Part shown: positions 52,551 through 61,900 of the stretch, in pieces
Layout of the letters: each line of letters opens with the position of its first letter
Position numbering within the stretch: position 1 is the first letter of the stretch
Notes under the pieces: generated by a model
Databases searched by the model: none
What the model was told of the DNA's origin: nothing
Seen by the model: only the letters and a program-made list of their open reading frames with translations
Program-made: the position numbers and the translations under genes
Source of the DNA: Olivibacter sp036959255
Lineage (GTDB): Bacteria > Bacteroidota > Bacteroidia > Sphingobacteriales > Sphingobacteriaceae
Length of the DNA: 64,000 bases
Assembly: GCF_036959255.1 (NCBI RefSeq)
Contig: NZ_JAWMTI010000010.1
Location: 1-64,000 of the forward strand
Direction of reading: 5' to 3'

Positions 52551-53522
52551 ATGAATGCGATAGTAATTACCGAATACGGCGCACCTGACGTTTTGAAAAT
52601 ACAAGAAAAATCAGATCCGTTACCAAAATCCGATGAAGTACGTATTCGGGTTAAAGCTGCCGGAGTTAATCGTCCAGATGTTTTCCAACGTAAGGGTAAG
52701 TACCCGGCACCTACCGGAGCCGTAAGCGACATACCTGGATTAGAAGTTGCAGGAATAATTGAGCAAATAGGTTCGGAAGTAAGTAAATGGTCGATTGGTG
52801 ATCATGTCTGTGCCTTGGTCGCTGGAGGCGGTTATGCGGAAGAAGTGGTTGTCTGTGCCGATCATTGTCTTTCTATCCCCACAGGCTTTAGCTTTACCGA
52901 AGCGGCGAGTCTTCCCGAAACCGTCTACACCGTATGGGATAATGTATTCCGTCGTGGACAATTAAAGAATGGAGAGGGATTTCTGGTACATGGTGGGTCA
53001 AGTGGTATTGGCGTTACGGCTATTCAGTTAGCCAAAAGTATGGGAGTAAAAGTATATGCGACAGCCGGTTCTGAAGAAAAGTGCAAGGCTTGTCTTGATC
53101 TGGGCGCTGACATTTGTATCAATTACAAGGTTTACGACTTTGAGAAGGTTCTTTCCGGTGAAAAAATAAATGTGATCTTGGATATGATCGGTGGCGTGTA
53201 TTTTCAAAAAAATATCGATATTTTAGATGAAGATGGTCGCTTGGTCTACATTAACGCAATGAAGGGTAATTTTGTGGAGTTGAATATCATGGAAATTATG
53301 CGTAAAAGAATCAGCGTGACAGGGAGTACATTACGCGGTAGGGATAAGCATTTTAAAGCGCAATTGACTGAAGATATATTGATTAATGTCTGGCCTTTAA
53401 TGAATTCAAGACATTTCAAACCCTTAATCCATGCGGTGTTTCCGCTATCAGAAGCAGGACGGGCGCATGAACTAATGGAAGAGGGAAAACACATTGGAAA
53501 AATAGTATTAAGTGTAGATTGA
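52551..53522 (+). CDS. NAD(P)H-quinone oxidoreductase, zinc-independent MDR family
   Basis: A 323-aa medium-chain dehydrogenase/reductase of the quinone oxidoreductase (PIG3/QorA) branch. It starts MNAIVITEYGAPDVL, has the AGVNRPDVFQRKGKYP segment, the Rossmann motif VHGGSSGIGVTAIQLA near 144-159 and YINAMKG further on. The zinc-ligand cysteines of alcohol dehydrogenases are not seen. It probably reduces quinones or reactive carbonyls with NADPH. It is monocistronic, followed by the tRNA-Lys repeat region. Confidence 0.92.
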   Translation: MNAIVITEYGAPDVLKIQEKSDPLPKSDEVRIRVKAAGVNRPDVFQRKGKYPAPTGAVSDIPGLEVAGIIEQIGSEVSKWSIGDHVCALVAGGGYAEEVVVCADHCLSIPTGFSFTEAASLPETVYTVWDNVFRRGQLKNGEGFLVHGGSSGIGVTAIQLAKSMGVKVYATAGSEEKCKACLDLGADICINYKVYDFEKVLSGEKINVILDMIGGVYFQKNIDILDEDGRLVYINAMKGNFVELNIMEIMRKRISVTGSTLRGRDKHFKAQLTEDILINVWPLMNSRHFKPLIHAVFPLSEAGRAHELMEEGKHIGKIVLSVD

Positions 53523-53583
53523 TTTTTTTTTGATTGAATTACAGTATTTTGCATATATATATCGTTAAAAGACATAATTCGTC

Positions 53584-53614
53584 TTGCATTATAGATGTAA
53601 AGATCATACCTTTG
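53584..53614 (+). promoter_or_regulatory. Promoter of tRNA-Lys(TTT) copy 1
   Basis: TTG (53584-53586), a 20-nt spacer and TACCTTTG (53607-53614). The leader to the tRNA contains a perfect 7-bp hairpin GAAACCT/AGGTTTC (53628-53644). Confidence 0.6.
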
Positions 53615-53653
53615 CAGCTCTTTCAAAGAAACCTAGTAGGTTTCAAACAAAAA

Positions 53654-53726
53654 GATTCCGTAGCTCAGCTGGTAGAGCAATACACTTTTAATGTATGGGT
53701 CCTGGGTTCGAATCCCAGCGGGATCA
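53654..53726 (+). tRNA. tRNA-Lys (anticodon TTT), copy 1
   Basis: Full cloverleaf: acceptor GATTCCG with CGGGATC, anticodon stem ATACA/TGTAT with loop CTTTTAA, T-arm CTGGG/CCCAG with loop TTCGAAT, discriminator A, no encoded CCA. It is identical to the copy at 54205. Confidence 0.96.
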
Positions 53727-53966
53727 CAAAGCCTCAACAAAAGTTGGGGCTTTTGTCATTAAGCTGGGAGGCGAACGAAGGGTTGGGTAGGTTCGAACGC
53801 CGAAGGCCTCTTGAGCGGGTTAGTGTCTGGATTAAGGGAGCGAAAAATCCCAGCGGGATCACAAAGCCTCAACAAAAGTTGGGGCTTTTGTCATTAAGCT
53901 GGGAGGCGAACGAAGGGTTGGGTAGGTTCGAACGCCGAAGGCTTCTTGAGCGAATTAATGTCCGGA
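53711..53966 (+). repeat. tRNA-tail repeat array A: one full 135-bp unit and one decayed unit
   Basis: Each unit starts with the last 16 nt of tRNA-Lys(TTT) (AATCCCAGCGGGATCA). It continues with a terminator hairpin (GCCTCAAC/GTTGGGGC then TTTT) and about 90 nt of GC-richer sequence containing TTCGAA. Unit 1 is 53711-53845. Unit 2 starts at 53846 and degrades after about position 100. So a second, partial tRNA 3' end stands 135 bp downstream of the real one. Confidence 0.9.
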
Positions 53967-54082
53967 ATGTGGGCTAAACAAAAGCTTGACAGGCTTGGCT
54001 CCATTACACGTTTACATGATTAAAAAATAACGAACTGATACTTAGTGTATAGTTGAAAAATGTTGTTTTTTTTGTTTGAAAA

Positions 54083-54114
54083 TTTGGTGCATATGGATAA
54101 AAAATATACCTTTG
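54083..54114 (+). promoter_or_regulatory. Promoter of tRNA-Lys(TTT) copy 2
   Basis: TTTG (54083-54086), a 20-nt spacer and TACCTTTG (54107-54114), a complete consensus. The 90-nt leader shares no clear similarity with that of copy 1. Confidence 0.75.
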
Positions 54115-54204
54115 CACCCGTCAGCAGTTCAGAAATGAAATAAAATTCTGAAAAATGAAAGTTGATAATATTTAATTTTTAATTAGGTATTTAAACAACG
54201 ATAG

Positions 54205-54277
54205 GATTCCGTAGCTCAGCTGGTAGAGCAATACACTTTTAATGTATGGGTCCTGGGTTCGAATCCCAGCGGGATCA
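54205..54277 (+). tRNA. tRNA-Lys (anticodon TTT), copy 2
   Basis: Sequence identical to the tRNA at 53654, with its own promoter. Its 3' end is followed by the longer of the two repeat arrays. Confidence 0.96.
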
Positions 54278-54683
54278 CAAAGCCTCAACAAAAGTTGGGG
54301 CTTTTGTCGTTAAGCTGGGAGGCGAACGAAGGGTTGGGTAGGTTCGAACGCCGAAGGCCTCTTGAGCGGGTTAGCGTCTGGATTAAGGGAGCGAAAAATC
54401 CCAGCGGGATCACAAAGCCTCAACAAAAGTTGGGGCTTTTGTCGTTAAGCTGGGAGGCGAACGAAGGGTTGGGTAGGTTCGAACGCCGAAGGCCTCTTGA
54501 GCGGGTTAGCGTCTGGATTAAGGGAGCGAAAAATCCCAGCGGGATCACAAAGCCTCAACAAAAGTTGGGGCTTTTGTCGTTAAGCTGGGAGGCGAACGAA
54601 GGGTTGGGTAGGTTCGAACGCCGAAGGCCTCTTGAGCGGGGTTAGTGTCTGGATTAAGGGAGCGAAAAATCCCAGCGGGATCG
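54262..54683 (+). repeat. tRNA-tail repeat array B: three full units plus a terminal tRNA tail
   Basis: Units start at 54262, 54397 and 54532 (periods 135, 135 and 136 bp), and a final 16-nt tRNA-tail copy at 54668-54683 ends the array with one changed base (GATCG instead of GATCA). Units 1 and 2 read as identical. Unit 3 has one inserted G and one C-to-T change. Each unit keeps the tRNA 3' tail and the terminator hairpin. Array A differs at the same kinds of positions (CATTAAG versus CGTTAAG). Confidence 0.92.
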
Positions 54684-54699
54684 CAGATGGTGAAGGTTA

Positions 54700-54736
54700 A
54701 TACAGGTGTTCCCTTATTAAACCGGAACACCTGTAT
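54700..54736. terminator. Bidirectional terminator between array B and rsgA
   Basis: Perfect 13-bp arms 54700-54712 and 54724-54736 with an 11-nt loop, 8 nt beyond the rsgA stop on the opposite strand. Confidence 0.7.
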
Positions 54737-54744
54737 TGAATAGA

Positions 54745-55797
54745 TTAACGTTTTTTTAATCTCTTAGCCTCTTCTGAAATTTTAGCAAAAGACTTATCCC
54801 TTTTGCGTTTTTCATATTCAGAAGCAGAAAAGTACCAGGATTCTTTTCGTAATTTGAGATAGCTATTGTACACGTCCAGTTCTAAAAGGCCGTTGTTGAC
54901 GGCTTCGATAACTTTACAACCAGGTTCATCAACATGTTTACAATCCTCAAAACGACAGGATTCTGCAAAATCAGAAACCTCGAATATGGTTGCTAATGTT
55001 TCCGAACTATCGGAGGCTAGACCAAATTCTCTGACACCTGGTGTATCTATCAAGATGCCATTATCTTCCATCAATACCATTTCCCTTCGCGTTGAAGTAT
55101 GTCGCCCTTTACCTGAAGATTTGCTTATCTCAGACGTAGTCAAAACTGTCCGTCCACACAGTGCATTGATCAACGAACTTTTCCCAACCCCCGATGATCC
55201 CACAAATACGATCGTTTCACCCCGTTTGATTGATTCTCGCAGAGGAAGTATAGTTTCAGGTAAAAGGATGCTTGTGAAAAATATCGGCATTTGATGACCC
55301 ATATGTTTTAGCGATTCGTCTATTTGCCGGCGATTAAACGACAAATCAGATTTAGTTAGAACCAATATCGGTTGAATATTCCCTTCTACTATCTGCACCA
55401 TAAAACGTTCCGTCCGACGAATACTAAAATTAGCATCAAGGCTTTGTACGATGAATGCCTTGTCAACATGGGATGCAATAGCTTGCCTGTCTGATACAGT
55501 GCCACTCTTTTTTCTGTATAAGGTATGTTTACGTGGTAAAATATCAACAATTATCCCTTTGTTATCGTCAAAAGGTTGAAAGATAATCCAATCGCCTGTA
55601 CATGGAAGTTCAGATGACGGCCTCCCATAAAGCACATTACCAGCTAGTTCGCACAACAGTCGACCGCGCTCGGCAATAACTTCATAATTGGTCTTGTTCA
55701 CGGCAGTAACTCGGCCATGAAAAAGATGTTTGTATTGTGAAATTTGTTTGAGTTGGAACAGATCGTCGTTCCAACCATATGATGATAGGCTATTCAC
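54745..55797 (-). CDS. rsgA: Small ribosomal subunit biogenesis GTPase RsgA
   Basis: A circularly permuted GTPase for late 30S maturation. The N-terminal OB-fold (RVTAVNKTNYEV) is followed by the G motifs in permuted order: TKSD (G4), GSSGVGKSSL (G1) and DTPGVREF (G3). A C-terminal zinc-binding domain has CRFEDCKHVDEPGC. The 350-aa start at GTG 55797 gives normal length, and no in-frame ATG lies near. It is monocistronic. Confidence 0.94.
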   Translation of the reverse strand: MNSLSSYGWNDDLFQLKQISQYKHLFHGRVTAVNKTNYEVIAERGRLLCELAGNVLYGRPSSELPCTGDWIIFQPFDDNKGIIVDILPRKHTLYRKKSGTVSDRQAIASHVDKAFIVQSLDANFSIRRTERFMVQIVEGNIQPILVLTKSDLSFNRRQIDESLKHMGHQMPIFFTSILLPETILPLRESIKRGETIVFVGSSGVGKSSLINALCGRTVLTTSEISKSSGKGRHTSTRREMVLMEDNGILIDTPGVREFGLASDSSETLATIFEVSDFAESCRFEDCKHVDEPGCKVIEAVNNGLLELDVYNSYLKLRKESWYFSASEYEKRKRDKSFAKISEEAKRLKKR

Positions 55798-56003
55798 TGC
55801 TTAATAGTTTAAAATGATGAAATAAAATGATTAAATCCTCTTTTATCCGAATGGTTTGTTACATATAAATCACCTTTGGCAAGGTAGTGATTACCACGCC
55901 TATGATTTTAGAAACAAGTCACCCGGAATTAGGCAATCATTCCAGTCGTTACACTACAATATGTGAATAGTTGCTTTTGCATAGGCTGTAAAGATAAAAA
56001 AAA
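55798..56003. other. Gap upstream of rsgA
   Basis: About 200 nt of AT-rich sequence. No open frame, repeat or strong promoter match is seen. Confidence 0.5.
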
Positions 56004-57641
56004 TTAGTGAACTCTTATTCCGTTCACCCAGGTTTGTCTTATTTTCGTGTTCCTTATTTCAGGCAATGGAATCTTCATAATATCTTTTTCCAGCCAAATA
56101 AAATCAGCTTGCTTCTCCTTTTCGATGCTTCCCTTTCGGTCGTCCTGAAAACATGCATAGGCAGCCCATCGCGTCAATCCCATCAGTGCCTCCTCTCGTG
56201 TTAAAGCGCTCTCGACCTGAAACCCACCTTCCGGTTTTCCATTTTTATCTGTTCGGGCTACAGCTGCATGAAATTGGTAAAGTGGATTTATATCCTCCAC
56301 CGGAAAATCACTTCCTAATGCCAAACTGCCAGCAGCACGCAGTAATTGTTTGTAAGCATAAGCGTAACGCAATCTATCATTTCCTAATCTATCTTTTGCC
56401 CAATACATATCCGAAGTAGCGTGGCTTGGCTGCACTGAAGGAATAAGACTAGCCGAAGTAAATAAAGGGTAATCGTCGGGTTGAACAATTTGAGCATGTT
56501 CTATACGCCAACGTTTCGTATTATTGTTTTTGAGGTATTTATTGAAGGTATGAAGAATGAAGCGATTGGTCGAGTCGCCGATAGCATGCACATTAACTTG
56601 AAAATCAGTTTGTGCTAATTCACGTATTATTGTATCCAATATGGCTGGTTTTTGCAACAAAAAACCTTGTTGCGTTGCTGCATCGCTATATGGATGTAGC
56701 AGACAAGCTCCTCTAGACCCCAATGCGCCATCCGCAACAATCTTAAATGAACGCATCGTTAATTGTCCGTGTTGATACATTCCTTTCTTTACGACATCGC
56801 GGAAAGTGGCGGTGTCGAGCATGGCCATGGCATACTCTCCTATTCGTAATCTATTTTGCTTATATAGTTTTTTCAGTAAATCGATCTCTTCGATAGACAA
56901 ACCAGCATCGCCTAAACTTGTCAAACCTACGGAAAAACAAGCCTTCTCCGCTTCTAATAGCAGTTCTGTTAACTGTGCTTCGGAAGGAAGCGGTATTTTT
57001 TGTTGTACCAAATCCATCGCATTATCAATAAGAACACCTGTCGGCATATTCCCCTCTCTTACGATTAAACCACCTACTGGCTGATTTTGAAGAGAAATAT
57101 TTGCTAATTGAAGTGCAGTGTTATTTGCTAAAGCTGCATGTCCATCAATCCTGCTTAAATAAACGGGTACATCCGGAAAAACTGTATTTAGCTCCTTGTT
57201 ATCAGGAAAGTTCTTGTTGGTCCATAAATTTTGATCCCAACCATGTCCGATAATCCAAGCATCTTTTGGAAACTTCATGCGAAATGTTTTCACTCTTTCA
57301 ATGACCTCTTCCATAGAATTTGCTCCAACCAAGTTGACTTGATGTAATCCGTGTGCTAAGGCAAAAAAGTGACAATGGGCATCGTATAAGCCCGGATAGA
57401 CTGCTTGATTTTTTGCATCGATTACATGTCTGCTTTCATATCTGCCCAAAATAGATCGATTTGAACCAATATCCAGAAACTTTCCATCTTTTACCGCAAA
57501 TGCTTGCTGCACCGAGCATGTGCTATCTACTGTGTAAATGGTAGCGTGATGAAGAATCAAATCGACCTGTTCTTTTTGTTTGCAGCATACAAAAAGAGAT
57601 AAGCATGTAAAATTTATTAGGAGCGCGCTCAAGGTCTTCAT
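56004..57641 (-). CDS. YtcJ-like amidohydrolase, predicted lipoprotein
   Basis: A 545-aa metal-dependent amidohydrolase of the YtcJ/exoenzyme-regulatory (AepA-like) group. The signal peptide ends in the lipobox FVCCKQ, so it is probably anchored in the outer or inner membrane. Catalytic landmarks are HxH in DAHCHFF, the carbamylated-Lys/His region, NVHAIGDSTNRF and RIEHAQIV, and GSDFPVE near the C-terminus. The substrate (an amide or cyclic amide) is unknown. It lies 80 nt upstream-oriented from the tricorn-like protease gene. Confidence 0.9.
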   Translation of the reverse strand: MKTLSALLINFTCLSLFVCCKQKEQVDLILHHATIYTVDSTCSVQQAFAVKDGKFLDIGSNRSILGRYESRHVIDAKNQAVYPGLYDAHCHFFALAHGLHQVNLVGANSMEEVIERVKTFRMKFPKDAWIIGHGWDQNLWTNKNFPDNKELNTVFPDVPVYLSRIDGHAALANNTALQLANISLQNQPVGGLIVREGNMPTGVLIDNAMDLVQQKIPLPSEAQLTELLLEAEKACFSVGLTSLGDAGLSIEEIDLLKKLYKQNRLRIGEYAMAMLDTATFRDVVKKGMYQHGQLTMRSFKIVADGALGSRGACLLHPYSDAATQQGFLLQKPAILDTIIRELAQTDFQVNVHAIGDSTNRFILHTFNKYLKNNNTKRWRIEHAQIVQPDDYPLFTSASLIPSVQPSHATSDMYWAKDRLGNDRLRYAYAYKQLLRAAGSLALGSDFPVEDINPLYQFHAAVARTDKNGKPEGGFQVESALTREEALMGLTRWAAYACFQDDRKGSIEKEKQADFIWLEKDIMKIPLPEIRNTKIRQTWVNGIRVH

Positions 57642-57664
57642 AATTGGTGAAAATTTGTTTATAA

Positions 57665-57704
57665 ATATAAGACTTCCAGCAGTTATCTCGTGGAAGTCCT
57701 ATAT
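57665..57704 (-). terminator. Terminator of the tricorn-like protease gene
   Basis: On the minus strand GACTTCCA/TGGAAGTC (57691-57698 with 57671-57678) forms a stem extended by AT pairs on both sides. Confidence 0.6.
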
Positions 57705-57721
57705 TTTAAAGCGAAATTAAA

Positions 57722-60700
57722 TTACTGGAGAAGCTCTTTTATAGCTCTTTCCAATTGCGGGTCCTCTCCTTTTAGAAAAGCTTCATAAGGAAGCCTAACC
57801 ATAATATCCGGTTCAACTTGAAGATTTTCAGTTGGCCGATTCTCTTTTCCGATCGTAGCGATCATCGGTATGCCAAATATTAATGTAGGATCTATTTGCG
57901 TCTCCCACCAAACGGCTGTACCCGTACCAGGTACCGGCATGCCAATCAGCTTGCCTAAACCATTTTGTTTATAAATATAAGGAAAGATAAATGCATCGCT
58001 GTAGTTCCCTTCACTCATTACGACCGCACTGGGTTTGCTCCATCGACTTCGTGGCTCACCACCTTTTAACGTATTTCCCTGTGGCGAAAATTTCAGGTAT
58101 TCTTTTCCACTTAAAAATGTATTCAAATCGTCGTGCAGCCAACCGCCACCATTAAATCTGGTATCGACGATGAGTGCCTCTTTCTCTAAATTTTCACCCA
58201 TTACACGATCATAAACTTCTCTGAAACTTGCATCATTCATTCCTTCCACATGTACGTACCCGATTTTACCATTGCTTACTTTGTTCACATATGCTTTCCG
58301 GCCATTGACCCAGCGTTTATACATGAGGGGGACTTCATCAGATATGCCGATCGGTTTAATCGTTTCCGTGAAGAAATTGCCCGCTTCATTTTTGCCATGA
58401 ATGCTCACATACTGACCGACTTTCCTGTTTAGGAATTTGGCCCAATCCGCGCTATCATCAATAGTATTTCCATCGATCTCCAATATAATCGTTCCTTTTT
58501 CAATTTTCGATTTGGCATTGGCAACGGGCCCGCCCTGAATCACCTCTGCAACTTTCAATCCCTTTCCCATATAGGTCTCGTCATATAGTAAACCGAGGGA
58601 AGCGGTAACGTCCGGATTTGAATATCGAGGAGAGAAACGTCCTCCCGTATGAGAAGCATTAAGCTCTCCCAATAATTCGCTTAGGAGTTCTTGAAAATCA
58701 AAATTGTTATTAATATGCGGCAGGAACCGGGCATAGGTTTCATAATAGCCATTCCAATCGATACCATGTAAATTCGGGTCGTAGAATTTCTTTTTCACTT
58801 GCAGCCAGGCATGATTGAAAATATATTCCCGTTCAGCACTAGCGTTCAGTTCGAGTTCGCCTTTTGTATTAAGCGGAGTAATCTTTCCCGTTGCGGCATC
58901 AACTTTTACCAAGGCTCCACGATTTACAACGAATAGGTTTTTTTCGTCTTTGCTCATCTCAATGCCACTTGGCGAACCGGACAGTTTAGCGAGAATCTTC
59001 GTTTGATTTGTTCTCGGTTCAGTTATCCATAAATCGTATCCTTTTTCAAAGGAGGCTAAATAGAATAGTTTACTCCCGTCTTTTGTGAGGGCATAATCGC
59101 TAATGGACGAACTGTTAATGGTCAGTCTAACTTCTCGTTCGCGTAAATCCTCTATGTTTAAATGAAGCACCTCCCCATCTTCTTTCTTTTTATTTTCATC
59201 ACTTTTCTTGTTGTTTTTAGGTTCTTTTTGATTGCCATCTTTTGCTGCTTCCTCCTTTTTTGCTTTATCTTCTTTTTCTTTTAGGAGGCCAAACTCATCT
59301 TTGGTTAGTTTAAATCTATCATAGTCTTCTTGGTTAAAGAAAGCACCGAAGACATCTAGCTCCTGACTCCCTTGTATAGCTAACGATTTTCTGCCATAAC
59401 GACCACTTAACCAAGTGAGCATCTTTCCTTCCATCTGCCAACGGGCACCATTTTCACCAAAGCCGGTAAGAAGCGGGTACTTTATTTCTGCAGTTCCATC
59501 AGCTTTAACCAGAGCTGCATTAGAATTGAAAAAATACCCTCTTTGATCATCCACCAATAACCATTTGCTATCCGGACTCCATTCAAAACCCCAGTCGCCA
59601 TCTGCATAGGAATGATTATGCCCTTGAGGAAGCAACTCAATCGTTTTTTTGGTGCTAATATTGTAAACCTTTAAAACGTTCCTTTCTTCGATATAAGCAA
59701 TAGATTTGCCGTCAGGAGAGAACTTAGGGGCAAAATTATCTGTTTTACCGACAATGAGGGCCTCCTCTTTCAGAACCGTTGCGTTAAAGAAATAGGGTTC
59801 ATCTTTGCTTATAATGGAGCTTTGATAAATACCCCAGCCATTTTTTCCCCGTTCAGCAGCATAGATCAACGTTTTTCCATCCGGTGACCATTTGACCATT
59901 CGTTCTTGATCAGGTGTATTGGTAATCCGTTTAGTAAAATCACCTTCAACACTTGTAACAAATAGCTCGCCCCTGCTCACGTAGGCGATCTGTTTACCGT
60001 CCGGGCTTAACTCGAATTGACTGATTTGTCCGTTTAAAGGCGTATTGCTAGCCAATGCATCACCATTATCTACGGCTATGGTAATTTCAAGTTTTTTGGG
60101 TTCAGCACCTTCTTTTAAAGTGTAAATAGAGCCGTCCTGTGTAAAAGCTAAGGTATTATCATTTGAAACACTGAGATGACGCACCGGATTTTTGGTAAAA
60201 TGCGTTAACTGCTGATCAGCAATGCGTAACCGGATTCCCTTCTTATAGAGATTTAAGTTTCCGTCCTTTTCATTTAGATAATACACGAACTGTCCGTCGT
60301 TACTAAAAACAGGTTCTCGATGTTCAATTTCCTCACTTGTTAAAGCTTCATAGGTATTGCTTTTTAGGTTGTAAAGCCATATATCACGTGTTACAGAAGA
60401 GGTATGATGCTTTCTCCAAGGATCTTCGTATCCTTTTCGATCTTGAAAAACCAGCAAACTTCCGTCGCCGTTAAAATGGGCGTTTTCCATCCCTGCAGCG
60501 CTCACAAGTATCGGTCGACCGCCATTTATAGCTACACGATATAGATTTTGGAACAATCGTAGGCTTGGAAAACGCGAGCTTTCGGCAGGTGCTTGCCGAG
60601 CACTCCCAAAGATCACCTCCTTGTTATTGATACTAAAATCATAGGGATAATCGTTGGCACTATTATAGGTCAGACGCGTCGATTTCCCACCATTGGCAGG

Positions 60701-61000
60701 CATTACATAAACGTCAAAATTACCATTTCGATCATTTGCAAAAGCGATAAACTGACCATCGCGACTCCAGACGGGCATCATACTATGTGAGCTGCCGACA
60801 GTCAGGGCGGTGGCTGTTCCCCCACTTGCATTCACACGATATAAATTACCTTGGTATCCAAAAACAATGCTTTTTCCGTCCGGCGAAATAGCGGGATATC
60901 TGAGCCATAATGCCGCTGATTGGGCATGACTTTGATAGGAATAACTCAGAAAAAAAAGTACGACTACTAGAAATTTTAGATTGATTAAACGTTTCTCCAT
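57722..61000 (-). CDS. Tricorn-like S41 family protease, secreted
   Basis: A 1092-aa protein from ATG 61000 (a more upstream in-frame codon at 61030 lacks support). A signal peptide (about 1-26, ending SHAQ) precedes an N-terminal TolB/PD40 β-propeller with many SPDGK-type blades and then a low-complexity Lys/Glu-rich linker (about 580-610). A tricorn core follows, with a PDZ domain (GLKVAEVIQGGPV) and the S41 peptidase domain with FNGGGWLHD and the nucleophile Ser in EGNYSDAF. It probably degrades peptides in the periplasm. It is long but usual for the family. Confidence 0.92.
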   Translation of the reverse strand: MEKRLINLKFLVVVLFFLSYSYQSHAQSAALWLRYPAISPDGKSIVFGYQGNLYRVNASGGTATALTVGSSHSMMPVWSRDGQFIAFANDRNGNFDVYVMPANGGKSTRLTYNSANDYPYDFSINNKEVIFGSARQAPAESSRFPSLRLFQNLYRVAINGGRPILVSAAGMENAHFNGDGSLLVFQDRKGYEDPWRKHHTSSVTRDIWLYNLKSNTYEALTSEEIEHREPVFSNDGQFVYYLNEKDGNLNLYKKGIRLRIADQQLTHFTKNPVRHLSVSNDNTLAFTQDGSIYTLKEGAEPKKLEITIAVDNGDALASNTPLNGQISQFELSPDGKQIAYVSRGELFVTSVEGDFTKRITNTPDQERMVKWSPDGKTLIYAAERGKNGWGIYQSSIISKDEPYFFNATVLKEEALIVGKTDNFAPKFSPDGKSIAYIEERNVLKVYNISTKKTIELLPQGHNHSYADGDWGFEWSPDSKWLLVDDQRGYFFNSNAALVKADGTAEIKYPLLTGFGENGARWQMEGKMLTWLSGRYGRKSLAIQGSQELDVFGAFFNQEDYDRFKLTKDEFGLLKEKEDKAKKEEAAKDGNQKEPKNNKKSDENKKKEDGEVLHLNIEDLREREVRLTINSSSISDYALTKDGSKLFYLASFEKGYDLWITEPRTNQTKILAKLSGSPSGIEMSKDEKNLFVVNRGALVKVDAATGKITPLNTKGELELNASAEREYIFNHAWLQVKKKFYDPNLHGIDWNGYYETYARFLPHINNNFDFQELLSELLGELNASHTGGRFSPRYSNPDVTASLGLLYDETYMGKGLKVAEVIQGGPVANAKSKIEKGTIILEIDGNTIDDSADWAKFLNRKVGQYVSIHGKNEAGNFFTETIKPIGISDEVPLMYKRWVNGRKAYVNKVSNGKIGYVHVEGMNDASFREVYDRVMGENLEKEALIVDTRFNGGGWLHDDLNTFLSGKEYLKFSPQGNTLKGGEPRSRWSKPSAVVMSEGNYSDAFIFPYIYKQNGLGKLIGMPVPGTGTAVWWETQIDPTLIFGIPMIATIGKENRPTENLQVEPDIMVRLPYEAFLKGEDPQLERAIKELLQ

Positions 61001-61100
61001 GTGATTCTTATATTGATTAATTAGTATCACAAACTTAGAGAAAATTGTTAAGACGACGAATTGTTAAAACGCAACTTTGTAACGTTTTTGATGTGGATAG

Positions 61101-61865
61101 TTATAGTAATCCCATAAACAATTTCGTTTTGTATGAAAGACTGATGATCTCGTTAGTAGAATATTTATCAAACAAAGTCTGCAACCTAGCTTTCATTTCA
61201 GGTGTTTTTTCATGATCTTCATTGGGCATGTAAGAATAGGAAAGCGTTCTACCTACTAATTGGTCAAATGTCAGGTAAGTATCATATACAAATAAGTGCT
61301 TTTCCAGGCTATTTGGACGAAAGAAATTCGCGAGGTTGTTACCACGTGATTCTCTTTTCTTAACCTCTTGATAATCTATTGAAAATTCGAGAATGAATTC
61401 TTCATACTCTTTTTCAAAAGCTGTTTCGGCACTTCGGATATTCCATATAATGGCTGCTTTTCCCTGCTTTTTCAATATTCGTCCGAATTCTCGTTTCGCT
61501 TTCTCGGTATCGAACCAATGGAACGATTGTGCACATACAATAAGATCAACGCTATGATCGGCCAAACCTGTTGCTTCCGCTGTCGAATTTTTTATGGAAC
61601 AGTTTTTAAATTTTTGCAGGGTTTCGATGGCTTTCTCCCGCATTTCGTCATTCGGTTCAATTGCAATAATCGTACAGGCCCATTTCACAAGTTCTTCGGT
61701 TAGTATACCGGTACCTGCGCCAAGTTCCGCAATGACACTTTGTTTATGGAGTGAATTATGCTCGTAAATGAATCGTAATAAGGCTTGGGGATAGCCGGGT
61801 CGATATTTATCGTAGTTATCGGCGCGTAAGTTAAAACGGTCAATATTCCGATACTTTTGATCCAT
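61101..61865 (-). CDS. Class I SAM-dependent methyltransferase
   Basis: A 254-aa protein from ATG 61865; a further upstream codon at 61907 would run into the terminator stem. The Rossmann motif I is IAELGAGTGILTEEL, motif II IAIEPND and the post-motif VDLIVCAQSFHWF is typical of the UbiE/Tam-like type 11 group. The substrate is not evident. It lies downstream of the sigma/anti-sigma-protease pair but is separated from it by a strong terminator. Confidence 0.9.
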   Translation of the reverse strand: MDQKYRNIDRFNLRADNYDKYRPGYPQALLRFIYEHNSLHKQSVIAELGAGTGILTEELVKWACTIIAIEPNDEMREKAIETLQKFKNCSIKNSTAEATGLADHSVDLIVCAQSFHWFDTEKAKREFGRILKKQGKAAIIWNIRSAETAFEKEYEEFILEFSIDYQEVKKRESRGNNLANFFRPNSLEKHLFVYDTYLTFDQLVGRTLSYSYMPNEDHEKTPEMKARLQTLFDKYSTNEIISLSYKTKLFMGLL

Positions 61866-61900
61866 AAGTCTTTTATCTAGTTTTCTAATATAGGGAAAAT

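Noticed and set aside
53534..53977. Plus-strand open frame read as a 147-aa protein
   Set aside because: It runs through tRNA-Lys(TTT) and the tRNA-tail repeats; the translation is the classic spurious product of a tRNA gene.
54295..54645. Plus-strand open frame of 45-residue repeats
   Set aside because: It lies entirely in the non-coding 135-bp repeat array; the frame stays open because the period is a multiple of three.
53711..54683. CRISPR array
   Set aside because: Repeats are contiguous 135-bp units with no unique spacers and no cas genes nearby.
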